Assembly: GCA_964543235.1 (NCBI GenBank)
Contig: CAZIXE010000022.1
Location: 1-58,682, forward strand
From: JANMMJ01 sp964543235
Lineage (GTDB): Bacteria > Pseudomonadota > Alphaproteobacteria > Rhizobiales > Aestuariivirgaceae
Direction of reading: 5' to 3'
DNA: 58,682 nt
The notes under the pieces were generated by a model. The model had not been told where the DNA came from and ran no database searches. It saw only the letters and a list, made by a program, of their open reading frames with translations. This document shows, in pieces, positions 1 through 5,926 of this stretch. How positions within the stretch are numbered: position 1 is the first letter of the stretch; the number at the start of each line of letters is the position of its first letter. Made by a program: the position numbers and the translations under genes.

Positions 1-3
1 CAA

Positions 4-43
4 ACCGGACAGATCATTCGCTACCTAGACCGGACAAATCATG
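4..43. repeat. Pair of 14-bp direct repeats at window edge
   Basis: ACCGGACAGATCAT (4-17) recurs as ACCGGACAAATCAT (30-43), 13 of 14 bases identical and 26 bp apart. The motif lies in non-coding DNA directly before a tRNA gene. Repeated short blocks like this occur at the ends of some insertion sequences, so it may be the terminus of an element beyond the left edge; that part is inference only. Confidence 0.4.
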
Positions 44-71
44 TGCTCTCTACATTGGGGGCTCGCGGTGC

Positions 72-100
72 TTGCGCTGGCAGGCGTTCCCCCCTATAGA
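72..100 (+). promoter_or_regulatory. Sigma-70-type promoter of tRNA-Glu
   Basis: A -35 hexamer TTGCGC (72-77), a 17-bp spacer and a -10 hexamer TATAGA (95-100) lie 19 bp ahead of the mature tRNA-Glu 5' end. The geometry is ideal and a start near base 107 would give a short 5' leader for RNase P. Confidence 0.55.
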
Positions 101-118
101 GCGCTCTCCCGTATCCGC

Positions 119-190
119 GCGCCCTTCGTCTATCGGTTAGGACGGCAGCCTTTCACGTTGCAAAGACGGGTTCGATTCCCGTAGGGCGCG
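119..190 (+). tRNA. tRNA-Glu (TTC)
   Basis: A full cloverleaf can be folded. The 7-bp acceptor stem is 119-125 with 183-189, the discriminator is G190 and an encoded CCA follows at 191-193. The anticodon loop CTTTCAC carries TTC at 152-154, and the T-loop TTCGATT is standard. The next gene is convergent. Confidence 0.97.
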
Positions 191-294
191 CCATTCAGCC
201 ACGTTTTCAGTGCAATTCGCAGAGGCATCGCGGCCCCTCTTCCGGGTCGTGAGATGAGGCTGGCCCCCGGGGGAATGTGGCGCGGGGCTGCCGG

Positions 295-735
295 TCAGCC
301 GGGGCGCAGCACCATCTGGCCAGCGGTGAAGCTCGCCCCGTCCGAGGCGAGCGGCAGGCAGGTCGACGGCGTACCGCGCGGCAGGAAGCTTGTCGGATTG
401 TAGGCCTCGCACAGCCTGCCGTCACTCGCCTGCCAGATTCCGGTGCCTGCACCCTTGCCGGTTTCCTGATAGCTGAACGTGCCATCACCATAATAGGTGA
501 CGGTCCCGCTTCGTCCGGGGGCGGCGTAGGTGAAGGTCTTTTCACTGAGCGCCGCAGCGATCTGTCCGGCCGACAGATTCCCGGTGGGCAGTGCCGCCGC
601 CGGTGGCGCCACCGGCTGCATCGGCTCTGCCGCAATGTCGGCAGGTTCGATGTCAGGATCGGGGCTCGAGGAACATCCCGAAGCCGAGATCGCCAGCACG
701 GCCGCCAATGCCGGCCCGACAGTGCGCCGTATCAT
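295..735 (-). CDS. Small secreted lipoprotein of unknown function
   Basis: 146 residues. The N-terminus is a lipoprotein signal peptide: MIRR, a hydrophobic stretch, then SASGC giving the lipidated cysteine, followed by an Asp/Pro/Ala-rich linker. The C-terminal half (about residues 60-146) holds a compact module with TVTYYGDGTFSYQETG and G-I-W...LCEAY elements and paired cysteines, loosely like DUF995-type periplasmic domains. I do not recognise it firmly. The start at 735 is preferred over an upstream in-frame start because the signal peptide begins there and GGGA precedes it. It lies 20 bp downstream of the L,D-transpeptidase gene on the same strand, so the two are probably one transcript and both act at the cell envelope. 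Confidence 0.7.
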   Translation of the reverse strand: MIRRTVGPALAAVLAISASGCSSSPDPDIEPADIAAEPMQPVAPPAAALPTGNLSAGQIAAALSEKTFTYAAPGRSGTVTYYGDGTFSYQETGKGAGTGIWQASDGRLCEAYNPTSFLPRGTPSTCLPLASDGASFTAGQMVLRPG

Positions 736-755
736 GCAACTTCCCGCAATCTTGG

Positions 756-1400
756 TCACACACCCTCCGCCATGACGACGACGCGCGTACCGATCGGCGC
801 GCGCCGAAAGAGTTCGATCACGTCCTGGTTGATCATCCTGATGCACCCTGACGACGCCCGCCTACCAATCGATTGCGGCTCGGTTGTACCGTGAATGCGG
901 TACAGCGTGTCCTGGCCGTTCTGGTACAGATAGAGTGCCCGCGCGCCCAGCGGATTGTCGGGTCCGCCCGGCATGCCACCGGCCCATTGTGCCTTCTCGG
1001 GCGAACGCTCGATCATCTCCTTGGGCGGCGTCCAGCGCGGCCACATGACTTTCCTGCCGACATCGGCAAGCCCCGCCCAGCGGAAGCCGTCCTTGCCCAC
1101 AGCACAGCCCCAGCGCAGCGCCTTGCCCCCCTCCAGGATGAGGAAGAGCTGCCGCTCCGCGGTATTGACGATGATGGTCCCCGGCCACTGCCGCCCATTG
1201 TAGGCGACGACGGCGGGACGGAATGGCTCGGGAATCGAGCGGTAATTGAACTTGGGCAAGGGATAGGGATCATCGCCCTCACCGCTCGCCGCAAGGCCGG
1301 GACCGGCGGCAATGAACGTCGCGGCGCCGGCAAGAAACGCCCGCCGTCCCAGCCCGGTTGGACACTGGGGCCTTCTCGAGAGATGATATTGCAACGCCAT
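756..1400 (-). CDS. L,D-transpeptidase (YkuD/ErfK family), Tat-type signal
   Basis: 214 residues. The N-terminus has a twin-arginine-like signal (RRAFLAG at 19-25, then a hydrophobic run ending near AA38). The YkuD domain covers about residues 75-212 and shows the family signature HGTTEPQSIG (His170) and SSGCIRM with catalytic Cys186. Enzymes of this family form 3-3 crosslinks in peptidoglycan or attach outer-membrane proteins and lipoproteins to it. The start at 1400 has GGGAG about 6 bases upstream; longer in-frame starts would bury the signal. The short lipoprotein gene follows closely and may be a partner or a substrate, which is inference. Confidence 0.92.
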   Translation of the reverse strand: MALQYHLSRRPQCPTGLGRRAFLAGAATFIAAGPGLAASGEGDDPYPLPKFNYRSIPEPFRPAVVAYNGRQWPGTIIVNTAERQLFLILEGGKALRWGCAVGKDGFRWAGLADVGRKVMWPRWTPPKEMIERSPEKAQWAGGMPGGPDNPLGARALYLYQNGQDTLYRIHGTTEPQSIGRRASSGCIRMINQDVIELFRRAPIGTRVVVMAEGV

Positions 1401-1497
1401 TCTGTGCTCCCGGTCTTGCCGCTGCTTCCTGTCGGCCTGCCTTAGCACGCGGCCACATTTCGGCAGAATCAAGGTATTGCCCGCAGACGATTGGTCA

Positions 1498-1902
1498 TCA
1501 GGACCGGGTCCTTGTCCAGCCCCGACGCAACTGCCAGGCGATGAGCGGTGCAAGCGCCAAGAGCAGCAGGCCGAAGGCCATGGGCGCCCCGCGGGCCGGA
1601 TCATAATCCCGCAAAATCCGCTCCCAGCCGAAGCCGCGCAGGTGGCCCAGCACGATTTCGAACCCGAACGTCAGTGCAGCCCAGAGGAGGCCGATGGACA
1701 GGCAGATGCGCGAGTTTGGCGGTGCAATCCACGGTATCGTGAACCATGCCACCACATAGATGACGATGAGCGCCGCGACGAAACCGGCGGTGCCGGCAAT
1801 CTGCTCCCCCAAGGCGGGCTCAAGAAAGAACACCCGCAAGGTGCCCAGGACCGTCTCGACGGCGATGATGCAGAGCCAGCCCAGGACCGCCCGCCCAATC
1901 AT
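1498..1902 (-). CDS. Small four-helix inner-membrane protein
   Basis: About 134 residues from the ATG at 1902, which has GGAG about 9 bases upstream; an in-frame ATG at 1965 would add 21 polar residues. Four hydrophobic segments are visible (around residues 5-22, 35-55, 66-86 and 110-125), with a Arg-rich C-terminus on the cytoplasmic side. The sequence resembles small multi-helix membrane proteins common in alphaproteobacteria, but I cannot name a function. It faces the divergently transcribed SDR gene across about 85 bp, so the two promoters are shared or adjacent. Confidence 0.65.
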   Translation of the reverse strand: MIGRAVLGWLCIIAVETVLGTLRVFFLEPALGEQIAGTAGFVAALIVIYVVAWFTIPWIAPPNSRICLSIGLLWAALTFGFEIVLGHLRGFGWERILRDYDPARGAPMAFGLLLLALAPLIAWQLRRGWTRTRS

Positions 1903-1988
1903 TCCGGTCTCCGGCAGCGGCGCCGGACCGCTTTTCTCTTGATCATGGCGACCTGCAAGCCCCACTAGGAGTGATAGCGGAGAGACTC

Positions 1989-2735
1989 ATGTTTGATGAC
2001 CTGAAAGGCAAGGTGATTGTTGTCACGGGCGGTGTCACGGGAATTGGTGGAGCCGCCTCGCTGGCGTTCCACCGCGCGGGGGCCCGGGTGCTCGCCCAGT
2101 ACTTGGGCGGCGGCAGGGAACTCGATACCTTCGAGGCCGCCGGCATAGCCACCATCCGGCTGGACCTGACGCAGAGAGATGCGCCCGAGAGCCTGATTGA
2201 CGCGGCTGTGGCCCGCTTCGGCGCGATCGACGTTCTGGTCAACAATGCCGGCGGCATGGTGCAACGCTGCAATCTCGAAGACTATGGCCAGGAACTCTTC
2301 GACAGGGTCATCGATCTCAATGCCCGTCAGCTTGTCTTCTGCTGCAAGGCAGTCCTGCCGGTGTTTCGCAGGCGGGGCAAGGGCAACATCATCAATGTCA
2401 CCTCGATCGCCGCCAAGTTCGGCGGCAGCGCCGGCTCCACGGTCTATGCCGGTGCAAAAGGCTTCGTATCGGCCTTTTCCAAATCGATTGCCAAGGAGCT
2501 GGTGGGCGAGAACATCCGCGTCAACTGCGTGTCGCCCGGCACCATTCACACCGCTTTCCATGATCGCCATTCCGACGAGGCCAAGCGCGAGGCAGCCCGC
2601 AGGACGATCCCGATGGGAAGACTCGGCACCGCCGAGGACTGCGCCGGTACCTTTCTCTACCTGGCCAGTGACTGGGCCTCGGGCTATCTCACCGGCCAGG
2701 TGATTGAGGTGAACGGCGGCCAGCTCATGGCCTGA
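1989..2735 (+). CDS. Short-chain dehydrogenase/reductase (SDR)
   Basis: 248 residues, the usual length of a classical SDR. The Rossmann cofactor motif TGGVTGIG is at 13-20, the structural NNAG motif at 85-88, Ser139 precedes the active-site Tyr153-x3-Lys157 (YAGAK), and the C-terminus ends IEVNGGQLMA as in FabG-like enzymes. It should reduce or oxidise a carbonyl/alcohol using NAD(P)(H); the substrate cannot be read from the sequence. The start at 1989 is chosen because GGAG sits 7 bases ahead; an in-frame ATG at 1971 lacks such a site. It is convergent with the glyoxalase gene, whose stop codon abuts at 2736. Confidence 0.9.
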   Translation: MFDDLKGKVIVVTGGVTGIGGAASLAFHRAGARVLAQYLGGGRELDTFEAAGIATIRLDLTQRDAPESLIDAAVARFGAIDVLVNNAGGMVQRCNLEDYGQELFDRVIDLNARQLVFCCKAVLPVFRRRGKGNIINVTSIAAKFGGSAGSTVYAGAKGFVSAFSKSIAKELVGENIRVNCVSPGTIHTAFHDRHSDEAKREAARRTIPMGRLGTAEDCAGTFLYLASDWASGYLTGQVIEVNGGQLMA

Positions 2736-3155
2736 TCACCAAGTGCCGGTATTCGCCATGCTGGCCCAGGGTTCCTGCTTGGGCAGCGCCCCGCCCTTGT
2801 TGAGAAGCTCGATCGAGATCCCGTCGGGCGTCTTGATGAAGGCCATGCGGCCGTCGCGCGGCGGGCGGTTGATGGTGATGCCTTGCTGCTGCAGTCTGGC
2901 ACAGTATTCGTAGATATTCTCCACCTCCAGCGCCAGATGGCCGAAATTGCGGCCGCCACTGTAGACTTCTGGGTCCCAGTTATAGGTCAGTTCGACCGGC
3001 GTTTCGGGGCTTTCCGGCGCGGCCACGAAGACGAGCGTGTAGCGCCCCTGCGGGCTTTCGTGGCGGCGCTGTTCGACAAAACCGAGCTTGTTCACGAAAA
3101 AGTCGAGCGACTGATCGAGGTCCGAGACGCGGATCATGGTATGCAGATACTTCAT
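2736..3155 (-). CDS. gloA: Lactoylglutathione lyase (glyoxalase I)
   Basis: 139 residues of a single vicinal-oxygen-chelate unit. The four expected metal ligands are in place: His5, Glu55, His73 and Glu116, matching the spacing of bacterial Ni-type glyoxalase I. Other hallmarks are MIRVSDLDQSLDFF, the GRYTLVFV strand and FIKTPDGISIELL. It isomerises the hemithioacetal of methylglyoxal and glutathione to S-lactoylglutathione in the cytoplasm. A GGAG lies about 9 bases before the ATG. The gene is divergent from the sirtuin gene with only 21 bases between the two start codons. Confidence 0.93.
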   Translation of the reverse strand: MKYLHTMIRVSDLDQSLDFFVNKLGFVEQRRHESPQGRYTLVFVAAPESPETPVELTYNWDPEVYSGGRNFGHLALEVENIYEYCARLQQQGITINRPPRDGRMAFIKTPDGISIELLNKGGALPKQEPWASMANTGTW

Positions 3156-3176
3156 GGAAGGGACTCCGGGTTGGAT

Positions 3177-3935
3177 ATGAACGCCGCAATCGGGATAGAC
3201 GAGCTTGCCGGTAGGGTCCAGCGCGCCGCACGCATCACGGTCTTCACCGGGGCCGGCATATCGACGGAATGCGGCATCCCTGATTTCCGCTCGCCTGGCG
3301 GCTTCTGGACGCGCAACAAGCCGATTGATTTCAACGCCTTTCTCGCCTCCGAGGAGACCAGGCTGGAGGCCTGGCGGCGCTTTCTTGCGATCCGTGCCAA
3401 GGTGAGGCATGCCCGGCCGGGGCGGGTGCACCGCATTGCGGCCCAATTCGTGAAAACCGGCAAGGCGAACGCCGTTATCACCCAGAACATTGACGGCCTC
3501 CATGCCGATGCGGGGACGCCGCCCGAGGCGATCATTGAACTGCATGGCAACGGCACCTATGCCGCCTGCCTGGCTTGTGGCAAGCGCCACGAGCTGGATT
3601 GGGTCGAGGCAATGATCGCAAGGCACAACCGTGCCCCCCGTTGCGTCACGTGCGCCGGCATCGTCAAGTCGGCAACCATCTCCTTTGGCCAGCCCATGCC
3701 GGAAGCCGAATTGGCGCGCGCCCGCGCAGCCACCTTGGATGCCGATCTCTTCCTCGCACTGGGATCATCGCTGCAGGTTTACCCGGCCGCCGGCTTTCCC
3801 GTTCTTGCCAAGCAGAATCGCGCCGAGCTGATCATCGTCAACCGCGAGCCCACCGGAATTGACGGCCTTGCCGATCTGGTGGTCAATGCCGATGTCGGCG
3901 ATGTCCTGGCCGCAGTGGCGGAGCGCTTGACCTAA
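3177..3935 (+). CDS. NAD-dependent protein deacylase of the sirtuin (Sir2) family
   Basis: 252 residues. The motifs run in the expected order: GAGIS..CGIPDFR (NAD binding), TQNIDGLH, the catalytic-His segment ELHGNG, a four-cysteine zinc knuckle (CLAC...CVTC), and the NAD-ribose segments GSSLQVYPAA and IVNREPT. It removes acyl groups from lysine, consuming NAD and giving nicotinamide and O-acyl-ADP-ribose. The reading frame extends 98 codons further upstream but that part is antisense to gloA, and the ATG at 3177 fits family N-termini. The Shine-Dalgarno is poor, and the promoter must lie inside or very near gloA. Deacylase class (CobB-like or another) is not assigned. Confidence 0.92.
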   Translation: MNAAIGIDELAGRVQRAARITVFTGAGISTECGIPDFRSPGGFWTRNKPIDFNAFLASEETRLEAWRRFLAIRAKVRHARPGRVHRIAAQFVKTGKANAVITQNIDGLHADAGTPPEAIIELHGNGTYAACLACGKRHELDWVEAMIARHNRAPRCVTCAGIVKSATISFGQPMPEAELARARAATLDADLFLALGSSLQVYPAAGFPVLAKQNRAELIIVNREPTGIDGLADLVVNADVGDVLAAVAERLT

Positions 3936-4258
3936 CGAATCACTTGGGGCGGGACCCGGCATTGCGCCTTTTCACTCCTTGTACTGACGAAAAACCCCGT
4001 CCATCGGCGATTTCGTGACGACATTTCCGCACGATTTCAATCACTGGTCGGTATCATGGCGCGGAAAATTTCCAAGACTTTATAGAAGCTTGCAATCGCT
4101 ATTCGGCGACTTGTTCCACTTTGAAACACGTCTCGAGCGTTATCCACACGCGCTCTGCATGCACCGTCTGTACAAATCAGAGCGACTTGATCAATCTAAT
4201 CCGAGGATCGTGGAGCAGGAGGCAACGGCCGCTCCATAATAAGGTCGGGTGTAAAGTC
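3936..4258. other. Intergenic leader region before the cold-shock gene
   Basis: 323 bases with lower GC than the flanks and no convincing gene; a 74-codon frame (4015-4239) has no recognisable features. It probably contains the promoter and a long 5' leader for the cold-shock gene, as is common for cspA-type genes. A perfect DnaA box TTATCCACA is at 4140-4148. Confidence 0.5.
4140..4148 (+). promoter_or_regulatory. Consensus DnaA box (single)
   Basis: TTATCCACA matches the 9-base DnaA box exactly and lies 111 bases upstream of the cold-shock gene. A lone 9-mer can occur by chance in a window of this size, so a regulatory role is only a suggestion. Confidence 0.3.
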
Positions 4259-4843
4259 ATGGCGGGGATCGGCCCTCAAGGGGCAGGTGCGGGTGTAAAG
4301 CCTGAAGTACAGAGTCCTGAAGCTAGCGTCCGGATTTTTCAGGTTACGGGGTTCGTCAAGTGGTTTGATGTGGCCCGCGGCTATGGTTTCATCATTCCGG
4401 ATACCGGCATCGCGGACGTGTTGTTGCATCTGAGCTGCCTGAAGCGCGATGGTTTTGACGCGCCGCTTGAGGGCACCCGCGTCACCTGCGAGGTTGTCGA
4501 ACGCAACAAGGGCTACCAGTGCCTGCGGGTGCTCAAGGTAGACACATCGACAGCGATTCATCCGATTGAACGGCCAAGCCGCACCCACGTCGCCGTGACA
4601 CCGACCAGTGGCTGGATCAGGGCCCGGGTGAAGTGGTTCAACCGCGCGAAGGGCTACGGCTTCTTGACCGAGAAAGAAGGCGGTCCGGACATTTTTGTCC
4701 ATATGGAGACCCTCAGGAAGACGGCAATCGCCGAGTTGACCCCCGACCAATGGGTCTATGTCCGTTTCGGCGAGAGCACCAAGGGGCACATGGCGGCGGA
4801 AGTCAGATTGACGCTGGAGGGCGGACCGCCCCATACCAATTGA
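4259..4843 (+). CDS. Tandem two-domain cold-shock (CspA-type) protein
   Basis: 194 residues with two cold-shock OB-fold domains. Domain 1 (about 29-94) has VKWFDVARGYGFI and the degenerate RNP2 DVLLHL; domain 2 (about 120-187) has the better preserved VKWFNRAKGYGFL and DIFVHM. A polar N-terminal arm and a Pro/Thr linker complete it. Such doubled proteins bind single-stranded RNA/DNA and are typical of Rhizobiales, usually followed by a DUF192 gene as here. Start 4259 is preceded by AAGG; the frame is open from 4121 but the extension shows nothing conserved. Domain 1 deviates more from consensus, so domain 2 may carry most of the nucleic-acid binding. Confidence 0.92.
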   Translation: MAGIGPQGAGAGVKPEVQSPEASVRIFQVTGFVKWFDVARGYGFIIPDTGIADVLLHLSCLKRDGFDAPLEGTRVTCEVVERNKGYQCLRVLKVDTSTAIHPIERPSRTHVAVTPTSGWIRARVKWFNRAKGYGFLTEKEGGPDIFVHMETLRKTAIAELTPDQWVYVRFGESTKGHMAAEVRLTLEGGPPHTN

Positions 4844-4875
4844 CGGTCTGCAAAGGGGCATGTGAGGATTAGCCG

Positions 4876-5343
4876 GTGCGTGGCGTTTCGGCGTTCTTGT
4901 GCGGCCTGTTGGTCGTGTTTCTGGGCATGGCCGCGGCCAATGACGTGCCGGTTGCGCGCGTTGAGCCTGTTGTGCTCAGAACTGCCACGGGCGATGTGAC
5001 CCTGCTTGCAGAAATCGCCGATTCCTATGAACTGCGCGCCCGCGGCCTGATGTTTCGCCACCGTCTGCCCGAAGGCCGCGCCATGCTCTTCGATTTCAAG
5101 CAGACGCGGCCGGTGATGATGTGGATGAAGAACACCCATATCCCGCTCGACATGGTTTTTATCCGCGCCAACGGCACGATTGCAAGAATTGCCGAGAACA
5201 CCACCCCCATGTCGGAAGACATCATTGAGAGCGGCGAACCGGTGGCTTTCGTCCTGGAAGTACCGGCGGGCACGGCCCGGCGCATCGGCCTCGCTCCGGG
5301 CGACCGGGTCCTGCATCGCCTGATCCCGGATACGCCTGGTTGA
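4876..5343 (+). CDS. DUF192 family exported protein
   Basis: 155 residues with a cleavable signal peptide (hydrophobic residues 5-20, AAAN). The DUF192 domain is complete: RARGLMFR, MLFDF, VMMWMKNTHIPLDMVFI and the closing GLAPGDRVLH. Members are small periplasmic or surface proteins of unknown biochemical role. A GTG start is used, with GAGG 8 bases upstream. It lies 32 bp behind the cold-shock gene in the same direction, an arrangement conserved in Rhizobiales, so the two are probably one operon. Confidence 0.9.
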   Translation: MRGVSAFLCGLLVVFLGMAAANDVPVARVEPVVLRTATGDVTLLAEIADSYELRARGLMFRHRLPEGRAMLFDFKQTRPVMMWMKNTHIPLDMVFIRANGTIARIAENTTPMSEDIIESGEPVAFVLEVPAGTARRIGLAPGDRVLHRLIPDTPG

Positions 5344-5353
5344 ACAGCGGCGC

Positions 5354-5381
5354 TTGCCCGGGGCTGCCAAAGTCGTATAAG
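5354..5381 (+). promoter_or_regulatory. Promoter ahead of tRNA-Pro
   Basis: TTGCCC (5354-5359) and TATAAG (5376-5381) with a 16-bp spacer sit 25 bp upstream of tRNA-Pro, just after the DUF192 stop codon. It would drive tRNA-Pro and probably the following complex I gene and tRNA-Arg. Confidence 0.45.
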
Positions 5382-5405
5382 AGCGCCGGAATTCAGGAAC
5401 GGTCA

Positions 5406-5479
5406 CGGGGTGTAGCGCAGTCTGGTAGCGCACCTGCCTTGGGCGCAGGGGGTCGTCAGTTCGAATCTGGCCACCCCGA
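5406..5479 (+). tRNA. tRNA-Pro (TGG)
   Basis: The 7-bp acceptor stem is 5406-5412 with 5472-5478, the discriminator is A5479 and CCA is encoded at 5480-5482. The anticodon stem is CCTGC/GCAGG around a loop with TGG at 5440-5442. D- and T-arms are standard. Confidence 0.97.
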
Positions 5480-5507
5480 CCAGTCCTGCTTGAACCAAGA
5501 GGCGAGA

Positions 5508-5813
5508 ATGGTTGCACGCATTTACCGGCCGGCCCGCAATGCCATGCAGTCCGGCAAGGGCAAGTCCAACAATTGGGTGCTCGAGTTCGAGGCCGAGGAA
5601 CGGCGCATCGCCGACCCGCTGATGGGTTGGACCTCGTCAGGCGATACCCGCCAGCAGGTGAGGCTCAGCTTTGGCACCCAGCAGCAGGCAGTTGAATATG
5701 CGCTGCGCCACGGCATCGCCTATGAGATACTGCCTGAACCGGTTATCCGCCCTCAGCGCAAGGCCTACGCGGACAATTTTCGCTGGGGTCGGCGCGACAA
5801 CTGGACACATTAG
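5508..5813 (+). CDS. Complex I accessory subunit (NDUFS4-type, ETC complex I family)
   Basis: 101 residues. The motifs ARIYRPARNAMQSGKG, WVLEFEAE, DPLMGWTSSGDT, QQVRLSFGTQQQAVEYA and NFRWGRRDNWTH at the end match the ETC_C1_NDUFA4/NDUFS4 family of NADH:quinone oxidoreductase accessory subunits found in alphaproteobacteria and mitochondria. It acts at the cytoplasmic face of the inner membrane as part of complex I. The ATG at 5508 has GAGG about 5 bases ahead. The gene is enclosed by tRNA-Pro (25 bp before) and tRNA-Arg (1 bp after its stop), so it is probably released from a mixed mRNA/tRNA transcript by tRNA processing. Confidence 0.93.
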   Translation: MVARIYRPARNAMQSGKGKSNNWVLEFEAEERRIADPLMGWTSSGDTRQQVRLSFGTQQQAVEYALRHGIAYEILPEPVIRPQRKAYADNFRWGRRDNWTH

Positions 5814-5814
5814 T

Positions 5815-5888
5815 GGCCCCGTAGCTCAGCGGATTAGAGCAGCAGCCTTCTAAGCTGTTGGTCGCAGGTTCGAGTCCTGCCGGGGTCG
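5815..5888 (+). tRNA. tRNA-Arg (TCT)
   Basis: Acceptor stem 5815-5821 with 5881-5887 (one G-U pair), discriminator G5888 and encoded CCA at 5889-5891. The anticodon loop CTTCTAA carries TCT. The mature 5' end is only one base after the TAG of the complex I subunit gene, implying co-transcription and RNase P cleavage at the gene's 3' end. Confidence 0.96.
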
Positions 5889-5926
5889 CCAACTTCCAGT
5901 TAGTCAAGCCGGGTGCTTTGCTGGTA

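Noticed and set aside
4015..4239. A 74-codon frame before the cold-shock gene
   Set aside because: No ribosome site and no conserved features; it more likely lies in the promoter and leader of the cold-shock gene.
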